Positions 11,901 through 23,632 of a DNA stretch of 64,000 nucleotides are shown here, one piece after another. Source of the DNA: Symmetrospora coprosmae (taxonomy: Eukaryota > Basidiomycota > Cystobasidiomycetes > Symmetrosporaceae). Position numbers and translations under genes: made by a program. The stretch's first letter is position 1, and every line of letters starts with the position of its first letter. The DNA is taken from contig VUYT01000012.1 in the NCBI GenBank assembly GCA_008802785.1, forward strand, positions 310,001-374,000, written 5' to 3'. The notes beneath the pieces were generated by a model, which was not told where the DNA came from, searched no databases, and worked only from the letters and a program-made list of their open reading frames with translations.

Positions 11901-14900
11901 ACTGAGCGTGGGATTCCAGAATCGGTGGAGGCAGCGAGGCGCATCCTGAGCTGACGCCCAAGCATCGTGGCTGGATTGCTTCTGGAATCACCGCCCGACG
12001 GCAGAGCCGTGAGGACATCGAACTCTTCGGCTCGACCGAGGGCCTCTTGGAGTCGCTTGACGAGCGAAGTAAGTGGCGACTCGGCGGACGATGCCGAAGA
12101 CAGGAACGCCTTCATGAGCAGCTGGCGACGCTCGTCGTTGTCGACTGCGACAGGGAGACAGGGTCAGACAGGCTTGCAAAGGCACAGGGACCGCCAGCGA
12201 CACCGAACTCACGGACTGTATCCTTTCCGTCCGTCGCAAACCTGAGCAGGCCCTCGATGAGGCCGCTCTCCTGCATCTCGAAACTCGACATGGGATCTTT
12301 GCTGCTTGCAAACAGCCCTGCGATAGTCTCGAGTGCAGTTTGCGCTTTGCCCTGAGCTGCACTGGCAGTCTTCTCAACAGACACGGCGTCGAGTGCCTCG
12401 ACAAGCACCCGAATTTCATTTAGCGCAGAGTCGGCCTTCACAGATCCGCCAGTTTTGCTGGATTCGCCAAGAATTTTGCGCAGGTGCTTCGCGCGCAACG
12501 TGATGGCGTCCTTCTGCAAGCTTTCCGTGCTGGTGAGTGTCTTGGGCGCAGCAGCAGATATCGCAGGCGCAGTGGTCATGGTACGTGTGCCTAGATCTGC
12601 CGTATCGCCACCGTCATCTGACGGCGTCGACGCTCCAGGAAGGTTTGGGGTGGCTGGCGTGCCCGGGGTAGAGGTGCCTGCGTCTGTCGCCGATGATGCC
12701 GCAGCTTTGCTCTTGCTCTTGGATGAAGAGACAACAAGCAGAGGCTCGTTTGCCATCTTTTCAATCTCGTACATGACACCTTCGCGGCGGAAGTAGTACT
12801 GATATGTGTCCGGTACCTTGGTGAGGAGCAGCTCCGTCATCTGTAGCGCATCAATCACGAGTTGAGGCTGGTCCTTCGACGAGAAGCACGAAGCGAGGAA
12901 GCTGGCCATCGGAACGATCTGCGAGACCGGAGAGATGAGGCGCGGTCAGGTTTCGTTGAGCAGCCGAGCACAAGCAGTGACTGATACGCACCGTAAGAAC
13001 CTCGGGCAGGTAGGCCTTATCGCAGTACTGCACAATCTTGAGCATGTTCTGGAATGTCTTTGATCGGACCTGAACCCCTACGCTCGCTGCGTATACGTCA
13101 AGCAGGATGGGCAGGAGCATAGCAAAGAAGCGATTGATGCTTTCCTTGCGCTGTGACGGCTCGTCGCTCGTGATGAGCTCGACTCGGCGCTCCTGGGCTG
13201 CCTCTTTCGATGGCTTAGCGGCCGCGGCGGCTGGGGTGGGGAGCGAGGCTGACAGCGAGCTCGAGGCTGATGTTGTCGCGGGAGCATCGAAGGTCGACGC
13301 CTCCTCTTCCGTCTTGACAACGATGCTGCCGTCGTCTAGGATATGCGGAGTAGAACGTCCGGTACGGCTAGGCGAGCTGCGCGATGACCGGGTTGCGGGT
13401 GTAGATGAGCTGCCGCTGGTCTCGACACTCAGGAGGTCGCCAAAGGCTTTGCTCGCGTCCTCCTTCTTGACCTTGGACTTGCTGCTTCTATGCATGTGCG
13501 CTCGAGGGTCAAAGATGCCGTCTGTGGCGCAAGAAGCGGGAACGTCAGTGGGATTCGGTCGAATAGTTGCAGCGGCAGGCTCACTCTTTGGCAGAGCAGG
13601 CATGAGCTCGTGGACGAGCGCCAACGTCTCTTGCACGACGTCCTTGGAGCGATGTACGAGATTGTTGAGCACGAGCATGTCATCTTCCTCGAGGTGCTTC
13701 TTGATGCCCGCGATTCCTTCCGCAAGCGGCGGAGGCGAGACGCCCGTGAGGAGTTGGTAGATTGTGTTTGCAATGTTTCGCTCGATGAGGTTGCTCGCAA
13801 TCTCCGGACTCGACTTCGCGGCCGTCCCCAGCAGCTTGAGGATCTTCGGGTGTGTCGACGCGTCGACCTGTGCATCCGTTGCACCGGGAACCATGAGCTG
13901 CGCAATGGCCTCGAGCAGCTCGGGCGTGAGGAGGACCTCGAGCTTGTCCGGATGATGCCGGTACGATTCGACCACGCCCGTGATGGCTAGGCACGCCTGC
14001 TCGACGAGTTTCCGATCCGAGTACGTCAGAACGTTCCGCAAGACGGGCATCATGTCGCGCACAGAGCTGAAAGACTCCAGCGATAGTGAGTGGCAGCAGT
14101 TGGCTGCAGCGGTCAGTGCCGTCCGCTGAACGTGCGTCGAAAAGAAGTCGAGAAACGTTAGGAGGGCCGAGAGTCCGCCTTCGCGGACGATGGCTGATGG
14201 CATTTCTTCGGACAGCTTTTCGAGAGTCTGCGGGGTGAAGAACAAGCTCAGTCAGCATTCCCGTCCTTTCAAGGGTTCCAGTCCGGCACTCACGCTGATC
14301 GTCTGCTCGGCAAGGTCGATAAAGGTGATTTCGAACAGCTTGCTGCATAGAACGGGCACTGCACCGTTCTGAACAATGTTATGGGCGCTGGTCGGCATGG
14401 CCTCGATAAGGTTGGCAAGACACCTGCACGCGAGGAGCTGCATCTCATCTGCATTGCCTCCATCGTCGACGCCGCCAAAGCCCGCATCATGCGACGCAGC
14501 GATAGCTTGCGCCATGGCGTAGTCGTCGTCCTCGTCCAGGCCCATCATCTGCGATGTGCCACCACTGCCCTTCAGGCACGACACGAGCTCCTTGACGAAG
14601 GCATCCACGGAGAAGTAGCCCGCGAGCGTGTCTTCCGTACTCATGCTGAGCAGCTCGGACAGCTCCTGCAGCGCGACCATGCGCACAGAGGCGTCGGACT
14701 TGTTGCGCAGATTGGTGAGCAGCCCGCGGAGCCGCGACGACATGTTGGCCATGAGGCCCGAGTATCCCCGGAGCGAGGCGGCAAACGACCCAAAGCCGTC
14801 ATCTGCGGCGGCAGCAGCAGCGGCGAGAGCAGCTGCGGAGGAGCCTGCGCCTGCTCCAGGCCTAGCTGCAGAGAAGCCGGCCGCGTCAACAGATCCGGCC

Positions 14901-16825
14901 GAAGACTCAGAGCTAGGAGCTCGTCTCGCAGCAGTGCCGGCCGCTGTTCCGGAGGCTGAGGCCGTGCCTGCACCAGGGTGGATGGGGTTGCCGTCTGCGT
15001 CGAATGTGAGAGGGACATCAAAGTCCTCGTCCAGCATCTCTCCGTCGTCGCCGTGACCGAGATCATCCTCGTCTGCGGGGTGCTCTCCCTCGCCATCGTC
15101 TTCGTCGTCTTCGTCCTCTTCATCATGCCCTTCGTGGTCGTCCTCGTCGTCCTCGTCGTCCTCTTCGATGACCAGCGGGACGTCACTGCCAGACCCCAAT
15201 CCGCCAGCTCCCGCGCCGACCAACGCCGCAACATCGGCATGATCCAATTCCTGCATCTCCACATCGTCTCCTTCTGCGTCTGCGCGCGTGGCTGTGGAAC
15301 GATTGACAGTTGCGGTACTGGCCGCGCGCGAAGCTTCTCCTGCACCGTGGTTTCCATCGTCGTGATCTTCCTGCTCATTCACGCCATCATCATCGTGCAT
15401 GTCCTGTTCCGCGTCCTCGTAGGCCAGCATGAGCTCTTCATCGAAGCCAGGCGGGTCTCTCTGCCTCCTCCCGCCTGACGGGCTGCCCGACCCGCTAGCA
15501 GATGCTGCAGACTGCGAGTGGGTCTGAGCATTGGCGCCTGTCGAGGCGCCGAAACTGTTATTGTGTGCTGCCGTGGCGTGCGCTGCGGCGGCGTTCGCGG
15601 CCGCTTTGGCGCGCAGCGAGGTCGAATGGTCGGCGCGGTTCGACTGCCCCGCTTTTCCCTTGCGTGGCATCTTGCTCTTGCTCGTGAGCGTGCTTGAAGA
15701 TGCGGTCGCGGGGGAGGAGTTGGCCGGGTTGAGCCTCGAGGTGGATGGGGTGCTCGGCGAGGCGGAGTAAGAGCTGCCGGTGCCGCTGCTGGCTGATCCT
15801 GCGCGTGGGCGGAGATTGTACGAGGAGGAAGGTGGGGTGAAAGAGCCAGCTGTGGCTGCTGTTCCTGCTGTCGCCGCTGCGGGTGTGGTCGAAGTCGATG
15901 CCGATCCGTTAAGCTTGCGGCGCTTGCTGCTCGACGGAGTAGCGCTCTCGGTGCTGCTGCTATCGGTGCTGACTGCTGAGGGAGAGACTGCTCGTCGCTT
16001 GCCAGCTGCCTTTGCTGAGACTGCTGCTGCTGCTGTGGGCGGACCTGCCGCTGATGTGCCTGCGGCGGCGTTGTCGGTCTCGGGCTGCTGCTGCTCGCTG
16101 CTGCTGCTGACCGCTGGAGACGAGCGACGGGTCCGTCTGGACCGGTGACGGTGACGAGACAGCACGGCAGGGATGGCAAGAAATGATGGTATGGACGGAT
16201 CAGCACATTGGCACAGAGCAGATGAACACTTGAATGTCTGCTCTTTGGTGGAGATGGGTTGTGGACGGCGATGCTCAAAGGGGAGGGATGGCAACCTGCA
16301 GGCCGCTCGCAGGAGGAGGGACGGGACGGAAGAGCGGCGGCGGCGGCCCCTTGCCCTTGCCCTTGCCCTGGTGGCTGCGGCGCCGCGCGCTGCCAGAGCG
16401 AGTCCAATTGACGGCAGGCGGCATGCACCCTCACAGCTTGCGGCACAGCAAGGATGGGCTCACCTGGAAGACCGTGTGCTGCGTGTGCTCGTCGAAGCTG
16501 CTGCGCTACCGTTGACGTTGCTGCTGCTGCTGCTGATGCTGCTGCTGCCGTTGACGGCTGCGGTGGCCTCTGACGCCGCTGACGCTGGTGATCCCCTCTT
16601 CCTCTTGTTAGAGTTGCTGCTCTCAGCTGGTGCAGTTGCTGATGCTGATGAAGCTGCCTGTGCTCTGCTCCTTGTCGTCCTGACCGAGCCTGAGCCTGAT
16701 GCTGATGCTGATGCTGCTGCCGGGACGTGTGGCTGCTGCTGCTGGATGATGTCGCTGCCTGTGCCGTCGTCGAGTCCGGGTGCTGCTGCTGCTGATGCTG
16801 CTGCTGGACCCTCAGATTGAGCCAT
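8916..16825 (-). CDS. UFD4: HECT-type E3 ubiquitin ligase, Ufd4/TRIP12 family
   Basis: Nine exons encode 2369 residues: 16825-16464, 16136-14294, 14227-13585, 13521-12992, 12918-12213, 12144-10843, 10767-9785, 9725-9070 and 9000-8916. Ufd4/TRIP12 ligases ubiquitinate N-degron and ubiquitin-fusion substrates, adding K29/K48 chains. The N-terminal 450 residues are Ser/Ala-rich, then acidic. An armadillo-like region follows (MSTEDTLAGYF, GLSALLTFLDFFSTHVQRTA, LVEQACLAITGVVESY). The middle has IVPMASFLASCFSSKD and VPDTYQYYFRREGVMYEIE. The HECT domain includes TGLGPTLEFYAMVSKEF, ILPLTTASIK-type sequence and, near the end, LPSVMTCANFIKLPDYSS, whose Cys (about residue 2336, 33 before the C-terminus) is the predicted thioester site. 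It is longer than yeast Ufd4 (about 1480) mainly because of low-complexity insertions. The first intron is 327 nt, the longest here. Introns 10768-10842 and 13522-13584 are frame-preserving and stop-free, so gene finders may miss them. Confidence 0.93.
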
Positions 16826-17284
16826 CCGAGCAGTTCAGTGGATGGACAATGGTAGGAGCCATCAACGATTGGAAGTGTGTAATGTGTCTGCTGTCGTCCG
16901 GTATTGCTCGTACGTGTGTGTGCGTTCGTCCGGAGGCAACTCGCTGCGGTCAGGCTCAGGGACAGGGACGACTCGGGAATTTGAAAGTGGCGAAGGTACT
17001 TGTATCGACCGTGCCCTGCCCATGCTCGAGGGAGCTCCAGGTCAGAAGAAGGAGTACGGGCCATGTGCTGTCATAGCTGACGACTTGCGGAAAGGTACAA
17101 CAAGGACTACCAAGAAAGACATGGCCGACCCTGTCTACAAGCGCAGCTCGTTCTGCTGCGTGAAGCTGCAGAGAGCGAACGCGTAAAGAGGAGAGCGCGA
17201 TACTAAACTGCAACCCCATCGCAGCAAAAGCACATCGATTCCCTGCTGTACTCGTCGGATCGGCTCGCACCCGCTAGCTGATGC
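16826..17284. other. Intergenic: HECT ligase promoter and F-BAR gene 3' end
   Basis: These 459 bases lie between two minus-strand genes. No supported coding region was found; the open frames here are short or extend into shadows of the HECT gene. Confidence 0.5.
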
Positions 17285-17770
17285 TTAATCCAGGAAAGTG
17301 GTGAAATTGCTCGGGAAGAGCATCCCTCCACTGCGTCGCGCCCGCTCCGGGTCGAGCAGCTCGCCCTTCCACCACCCGTCCTCGTCCGTCTCGACGACCC
17401 CAATCACGTCGTCCTTCTGAAAGCTAAACTCTTCCGGGCTGCTCGCGTCGTACTTGTAGATGGCCTTCACCGCAAACAGGATCGGGTGCCCAGAGAGGGT
17501 GAATTGGCCCGTCGGAGCGCGCGAGGGTGGAGGTGCCTGCAGGGGCTGCTGCGACGGGTGCTGCTGTTGCTGCGGCCCAGGCGAGGAGGCGTAGGTCTGC
17601 GCTGGGACTGTGCTGTTGGATGGCGGCTGGTGTTGCCGGTAGCTCTGGCTCGCCTGCAGTGTCTGCTGAGGTTGGTACGGCATGCCCGGCTGCTGTTGCG
17701 ATTGCTGCTGGCCATATCCAATGCTCTGACTCTGGCTCCGTGCGATCCCTGAATGACCTTGCTGGTAGCC

Positions 17771-17807
<37 letters not shown>

Positions 17808-20800
17808 GGCGCAGGCGATGTCCCTAGCGGCTGCTGGTACGGGCTCGCCGCGCGCTGGTACATTTGGGCCTGCTGCTGAGGGGGCGCGCCTCCCTGCTGC
17901 TGTTGCTGTTGCTGCGGAACGTAGCCATATCCACCAGGGCTCATCGCCTGCTGCTGCGCCTGCGGAGGCGCCGGCGAGCTGATGCGGTTCTGGCTCTGGC
18001 TCGGCTGCTTGTAGATGGACGCACCGTGCCTGTAGCCTGCCGACTGCTGCTGCACCTGCTGCGGGCTCGTCATGCCGCCATACTGTTGCTGCTGTTGCTG
18101 AGGCGCGCGCTGACTGCCATACTGCGCATCCTGCGACACTACCTGCCCGCTCGCATCGAGACTGATCCCGCCTCCGAGCGGCGTCGTCGGCCGCCCGCCC
18201 ATCGATTGCGTCTGATGCAATGGCGCAGAAGCGGACTGCGGAGGAGGAGCAGACGCGTGTCCGCCGTACGAGGCTGTCGAACGATGCCCTGGTCCTTGCC
18301 CGCGCAGAGAGCCTTGGCCTTGTGCGAGACCCGGAACGCCCTGCGGAGCAGGCTGGTACGCCGATTGAGGGCGTGCTTGTTGCTGCCCATAGCCAGCTGG
18401 AGGACCGGACTGCTGCGCCGGCTGCCCTGCGTATGCATACTGCTGTTGCTGCTGCTGTGCTGGATAGCCGGCAGCGGAAGGTGGTCCAGGTGATGGTGAC
18501 CGCATTTGCGCCGGATGCATCGGCTGTCCCTGCCCTCCGTACCCAGGGGCAGGGCTCGCTCGACCCTGCTGAGGCGGTCCGAAACCCGTTCCGCCATGCT
18601 GCGGCGGCGACCGGATCGCCGGGCTAGACGGTCTGCTCTGGCTCTGGCTCTGTTGCTGCGGCTGCGCATTCGCCGGCGCGGCAATGCTCATGCTGAGTCT
18701 TCGCTCGCCTGGGAAAGTCGCTCCGTATCCAGCGACATTGCTTCCGAGGCTCACGTCGGACGGCGCAGCTCCGCCAGCTGACGAAGGCGGGCGCATCATG
18801 GCGGCAGAGGGCGAAGGCGCACGCGGGTGCTGGTAGCCCTGATGCTGCTGCTGCTGCTGTTGCTGTTGCATCTGCGGATTTGGCGAGCTGGGCCTCGAGC
18901 GCGCCTGAGTATACACGGACGCTGCCGTCGGCGCCGGGCTGCTCGATGTGCCCATGTGAGCCGGCTGCGACATCGAAGCCGACATGGGCCGTGTGTACGT
19001 CTGCTGCTGTTGCTGAGAATGGGCAGGCGCCTGTCCGGGCAGCGGGTACATGTTGGGCTGGCGCTGTTGAGGCTGCCCGTACTGGCCCTGCGGCTGCTGT
19101 TGCTGCTGGACGTGCGGCATGGAAGGCGACCTCGCCCGGCCGTCCATTCCTGGCTGCGTCTGCGGCTGAGACTGCCCGTACGGAGAGTACGCGCGCTGCT
19201 GCTGAAGGTGAGGCTGCGGCGAGCGTGCCAATCCGGGGAGGCCAATCGCGCCCACACCGCCTGGTATGCCCGGGCTCGTCGGAGGGAGCACATCGACTGC
19301 GCTACTAGGGCTCCGCAGCTTGGCGAGAGCAGCGAGCAGCGGGTCTTCCTTTGGCTTCTGCGGCTCGGTCGCAGACGAGGCGGGCGCGTCGCCCGGCTTC
19401 GTCGGTACACTCGGTCCGCCACCAGACGACACTGACGCAGGCGGCAGGATCCCGCTGGGCGACTCGCGCAAGTCCGGACCAGAGTCAGGTGTGAATGGCT
19501 TTGCTGTCCGAGGTGTCGCGTAGGGGTAGTTGGGGCTGGGCGCACTGCCGGCAGAGGGATTTGGCCCCGCTGCCGATACGGGCGGGCCTGGCGTCTTGCC
19601 CGCTGCCGTTGAAAGGCGCTTCTGCGAGGCCTTGTGCTGCAGAACCTCTGCTGTCGTCTGGCTGCTCGAGTCCGCTGCGTCCTCTCGCTCTCCAGCGCGC
19701 GAGGCAGGCCGAGAGCGAGCGGCCGAGAAGGCTGCTGGAGGAGGCGGAGGCGGCTGCGAAGTAGCAGCGGCCATTGCTCGAGCATCCGGTACCTGCGACT
19801 GGGAGGGTCCTGGGGCGGGCGCCGGAGTCTGGGACTTCTTGACAGGCGATGCTGGGCGCGCAGCGGCTTGTGGCGTTGCATCGGTGCCGTTTGTGGGTGC
19901 CGGTGTGCGCGACTCCCTCGCGGGTGTATGGCTCCGCTGCCTCTCCTCTCCACCCGTAACAGCCGGCGTCTGCACGTTGGGCGTGACCGGCACGCTCTTC
20001 GGGCCAGTCCGTCCACTGGCATTCGCGGCGGTCCCGTTCTGCTGTGGGTAGATGGCGGCTTGCAGCCTCTCTAGCCCGTCAAAGGGAGCCTGCTCGACCT
20101 TTGCGCTGGATCGGGAGAACTTGGCAGGGTGCGAGACGGGTGGGAAGGAGCCCTTGTCGCCATCGGAAAAGTCGGTAAAGGTGGGTGGGTCTGAAGAACG
20201 GCACGGGTTAGCTGGCTACTCGCGCATATATGGCTGGGGATCCCACCTGTGATCATGTTGCCACCCCCCTCCTTCTGCACAAAGCGCTGCAGGTCTCTCC
20301 GTACGTCACACATCTCGACAGTCTGCCGGACGTTCTCGCAGGACTGCGGATTTGGAGCACAGAGTTTCAGCTAGCGTCTAGCAGATTCCAGCGAGGCCAG
20401 CCCACCTCATCGTCCTTGACGCAGATCAAGCTGACAGCATTGACGTAGCTCCACAGGGCGTTCCTGGTGAAGTCGATGCGCTCCTCCTCGAGGTCCTGCG
20501 CGAGGTCGCACCAGGCCTTCCACTCTCCGACCCACTTCGTCTGCGTGTCCTTCAGCGCCTTGAGGTAGTTCTTGTACTCTGCCTCATTGACCTGCACCGT
20601 CTGCTGCGCTTTCTCCAGCTTGGACGTGACCTTGTCCATGTCGCGGCCCTGGGTGAGCGAGAGGCGTGCGCTGAAGCTGTTGATGAGGATGCAGTCTGAC
20701 TTGTATTTCTCCTGGGCCTAGGACGAGTGAGGATATGTCACTGTTTGTGACGGGCATTTCGTCGAGGTCGCTTTGAACGGGACGCACCTTTGTGACGAGC

Positions 20801-21740
20801 GCCTCCTGCTGTTGCCTGTTCTTCCACGACCTTTCAACGGCGATCTGGGTCTGCGACATGGCCACGAAACTGATCAGCTCCATTGAGACGTCTCTTTATA
20901 TCGTCTCTCGCAGCTCACGTTGCGCCTCCGCTGGTCCCGACTAGCCTCGAACTCCTTGACGCGCGCTTCGAGCGTTTGCCGGATGACGCTGTGCGCGGCG
21001 TGAAGCAGAGGTTCAGCACGGCTACGCGGAGTTCTGACGAGGTCCCTGAGTAGAGAACGCACTTGGCCAGCTCGTTGTGACACCTTCCAGACTGGTCTGC
21101 CTCGTACTGGACGCGTCGCAGGATGTTGCCGAACTCGCTGCGGTTGCGTCAAGGGAGGCGATCAGCGAGCTGTCCTGCGAGAGATCCGAGTCTAGCGAGC
21201 GCACCCAGTCTCATCCCGCCCCAGAGGCATTCTCGCTAGCTTTGCCATCTTCTTTGCGTACTCTTCCTCAATGGCGGCGCTGTTGCCTCACGACGGAGGC
21301 GGCGGGTGAGGGGCGACGGAGACGCAGCGGCAGCGGCAGCGGCAGCGGCAGCGGCAGCGGCAGCGGCAGCGGCAGCGGTCGACAGCAGGACAGAGGGAGC
21401 AGCGTCAGCATCCGAATCCATGGCTAGACATAGCAGAAGACTGCTGTCAGACCCACCGCTCCTTGAAGAACTGCCTGAACTCCTCCGTCGTCTTCCCAGC
21501 CTGCTTGACGCGCCCCATGAGCGCCTCGTACCCCCTCTCCATCCCAGGGTCGTCCGTATGCCCGCTGCCCCAGAAGGAATTGCAGAAGTCTGCCTCTCCC
21601 GGCGCATAGCCACCGTTGCTGTCCATTCCATCGTAGCCTCCATCCCCGCCGCCGTAGCTGTTGGCGCGCGAGCGTGACCGCGACCGTGACCGTGACACGG
21701 GGCGCGCACCGCTGCCGCCTGCCGCCGCAGAGGAGGACAT
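17285..21740 (-). CDS. F-BAR and SH3 cytokinesis scaffold, Cdc15/Imp2/Hof1 family
   Basis: Eight exons (21740-21457, 21279-21206, 21138-21063, 20988-20919, 20850-20788, 20717-20406, 20343-20247, 20190-17285) give 1293 residues. Proteins of this family bend plasma membrane at the division site and link it to the contractile ring and septum machinery. The F-BAR domain spans about residues 30-330: FCNSFWG, EEFRQFFKERAAIEEEYAKK, TQIAVERSWKNRQQQ, INSFSARLSLTQGRDMDK, LEKAQQTVQVNEAEYKN, DLEEERIDFTRNALWSY. A roughly 900-residue disordered middle is rich in Gln, Pro, Ser and Gly. A C-terminal SH3 domain follows (AIYKYDASSPEEFSFQKDD, DGWWKGEL, LFPSNF), ending four residues before the stop. The small F-BAR exons (63-76 nt) rest on exact phase agreement. 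First intron 21280-21456 carries a hexamer repeat. Confidence 0.93.
17773..17803 (-). repeat. CAG/CTG microsatellite encoding polyglutamine
   Basis: About ten CTG units on the + strand encode a Gln run in the disordered middle of the F-BAR/SH3 protein. Several shorter Gln runs surround it (for example near 18850 and 19000). Length variation between strains would be expected. Confidence 0.85.
21325..21378. repeat. (CAGCGG)9 hexamer array in F-BAR gene intron 1
   Basis: Nine perfect tandem copies of a six-base unit lie in the first intron of the F-BAR/SH3 gene, between donor 21456 and acceptor 21280. The array keeps several frames open as poly-Ala or Ala/Ser runs, which explains spurious open frames here. 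Confidence 0.9.
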
Positions 21741-22474
21741 CCTGCCAAGTCCAGACCTCGGAAATGGTCTACTGCTTCCTCTCTATGCAGCTGTCGATCA
21801 AGTCGTTTCGTTGCTTAAGCGAATCGTTGAGCTGATGGGCAGGAGCGCCAGTGGCACCACAGTTCGGAGGCTGCGTCAACATGACGAACGGACAGTCTCC
21901 TTGGCTCCACTCCGAGAGTTTGCGACTGAACAATACGGTTCAATGGCTATGATCAATAACGGAGCTACAATCAAAGCCTTGGATCAATCGTGCTCTCCTG
22001 GCTGGTGGTCTCACGCATGTCCAGCTCTCGCGGCTGCCTAGGAGAGTCACGCGCACTTCAAGCCGAAGACATCCGTCAGCCCGCCTGCCAACATCGCTTG
22101 CCACGCAGCCATGGCGCCCCTCAAACAGGGTAGGTATACCACGTCGCATTCAGTCTCTCCGGTGTACGCGAGCCATGGCGCATGCCCAACACTGGCCTGC
22201 CTCGATGACGAGCTGTCAAGGCGGCAGGACCCTACTTTTGTAGGCCGTCAGCGAAAGGACAGGCCGCCGGATAAGCAAGAGAGGCGCCCAAGCGAAGCTG
22301 CTCAGGGTCTCTGATGTGCCTGTCGCGAAACACAGTGTCACCCATGAGCAAGCCAGCAGCGCTCAACGGTGATTGCTTTGATGCCCAAACCTGAATGGGT
22401 AGATAAGAAGATGCCCGGCATAGCCGACACGTCCCAGACTTTCTGCCTATCTCCCCACAGCTCTTTCGTAACCC
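21741..22474. other. Gene-poor spacer before the BTB island
   Basis: These 734 bases contain no open frame with recognisable features. They cover the F-BAR gene promoter and the 3' flank of the first BTB gene, and mark the left edge of the accessory-looking island. Confidence 0.5.
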
Positions 22475-23255
22475 TCAATTTGTGATCTGCTTTGGGCCGC
22501 AAAACTCATGCCTTTTGGCGAATTCCTCAAACTGGCGCATCGGGACTAGTCAATGCATGGACAGCTGAAGGGAGGTAGAAGTGCTGTATTGACACTCACG
22601 AGCACGAAGACATCCCTCCCACTGAGCGTGTCTATGATCGAGTCACTCTGATGATACTTTTGAGTTGCCCGCTGACATCGCAACGCCAGATTTGATGCCA
22701 ATTTGCGTCTGCCAGACTCGACGCCGTGGTGGCAAAGCTTCGCGTAGAATTGCATGACCTCCGTATCCACGCTTTCGTATTGCTGTATAACATCCTGATA
22801 AGCTTGCTCCCTGACCGTCAAGCGGATAGCTTCAGCTTACAACGACCCGTCAACCATCCTTGTCCAACTTACTGTAGGAGAGCTTCTACGAATGCAGCAA
22901 GGAGGTCCGTCTCGTACTTGAAGCAGCACTCGTACACCTCTAGGAGGCGCGCAAAAATCTTAGCATCGAAGGACCCGTCGTACTGTGGTCTCTCCGGACC
23001 GGATTTGAGGAGGAATCGTAGAAAGAGCTCGAGTACGGTCGAGGACTCGGCCAGCTGCACGACGGCCAATGACGAGGAGCTGTCTATCTGCCCTAGCTCC
23101 AGCATGTCGTCAAAGACCGGTGAGGCTCGCCTGAGCTGCTTCTTCGTGACCTTGAAAATCATAGCAGGCTTGTCCTCAGGTGCGGACGATCGGAGGATGA
23201 GGTCCGCTTCATCGTTGTCGAAGTACTCGGAGACGACGTCGTCCGCCTGCGACAT
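22475..23255 (-). CDS. BTB/POZ domain protein, island paralogue A
   Basis: Three exons (23255-22873, 22810-22600, 22531-22475) give 216 residues. The first exon is a BTB/POZ domain of the type expanded in Basidiomycota: ADLILRSSAPEDKPAMIFKV, LRRASPVFDDMLELGQ, VVQLAESSTVLELFLRFLL, FARLLEVYECCFKYETD. The second exon is a helical extension (QFYAKLCHHGVESGRRKLAS, SGRDVFVL). The third exon is inferred from a GTGAGT donor at 22599 and acceptor at 22532; without it the protein would end SVNTALLPPF... at 22546. The donor after the DVxxL motif is at the same place in both other paralogues. There is no membrane segment after the chosen ATG. BTB proteins mediate dimerisation and often recruit Cul3 ligases; a specific role is unknown. 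Confidence 0.78.
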
Positions 23256-23318
23256 GTTATGGATTACTGCCTGAGGTGGTGATGGAAGAGCTGAGGATGT
23301 CGGTTGCCTCTTGTGCGA

Positions 23319-23369
23319 AAGGTAGAGAGGAGAACAAGAGGGATAGACAGAAAGGCACAGAGAGGAAGT
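23319..23369 (-). promoter_or_regulatory. Pyrimidine-rich leader tract of BTB gene A
   Basis: The coding (minus) strand is strongly C/T-rich about 65-115 bases upstream of the start codon. Such tracts often mark transcription start regions in fungi. Similar tracts precede the neighbouring genes. Confidence 0.4.
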
Positions 23370-23632
23370 CACACTGGCAAACTCTTCGAGGAGGCCGAGC
23401 GCGATGACGAGCCTGACGGACATGACCGGCGGCCCCAACGGGAGGCGGTCCGCACCGGAGCTCCCTGCGGGAGTATCGGCCGCTCTGGCCGCAACGATGG
23501 TTGCGAAGGTGATTAATGGTGACCGGAGCGCCCTCTGGCCAGGCTGGTTACGCTTCACGCGGATGTCTCCGGCTAGACCTGCGACAGTCAGCAACACAAC
23601 GCTGAGGGATGGCAACCCTACATGCCGCAGTT

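Noticed and set aside
15379-17064. 561-codon minus-strand open frame rich in Gln, Pro and Ser
   Set aside because: It is an out-of-frame shadow of the low-complexity N-terminal exons of the HECT ligase and crosses that gene's first intron.
17773-19100. CTG/CAG repeats considered as a CRISPR-like or satellite array
   Set aside because: They are codon repeats for Gln in a coding exon, with no regular spacers, in a eukaryotic genome.
18796-20022. 408-codon minus-strand Arg/Ser-rich open frame
   Set aside because: Shadow of the F-BAR/SH3 gene's long Gln/Pro/Ser-rich last exon in another frame.
21236-21748. Open frame with a poly-alanine run
   Set aside because: It reads through the (CAGCGG)9 array in an intron; the F-BAR reading frame and splice sites explain the region.
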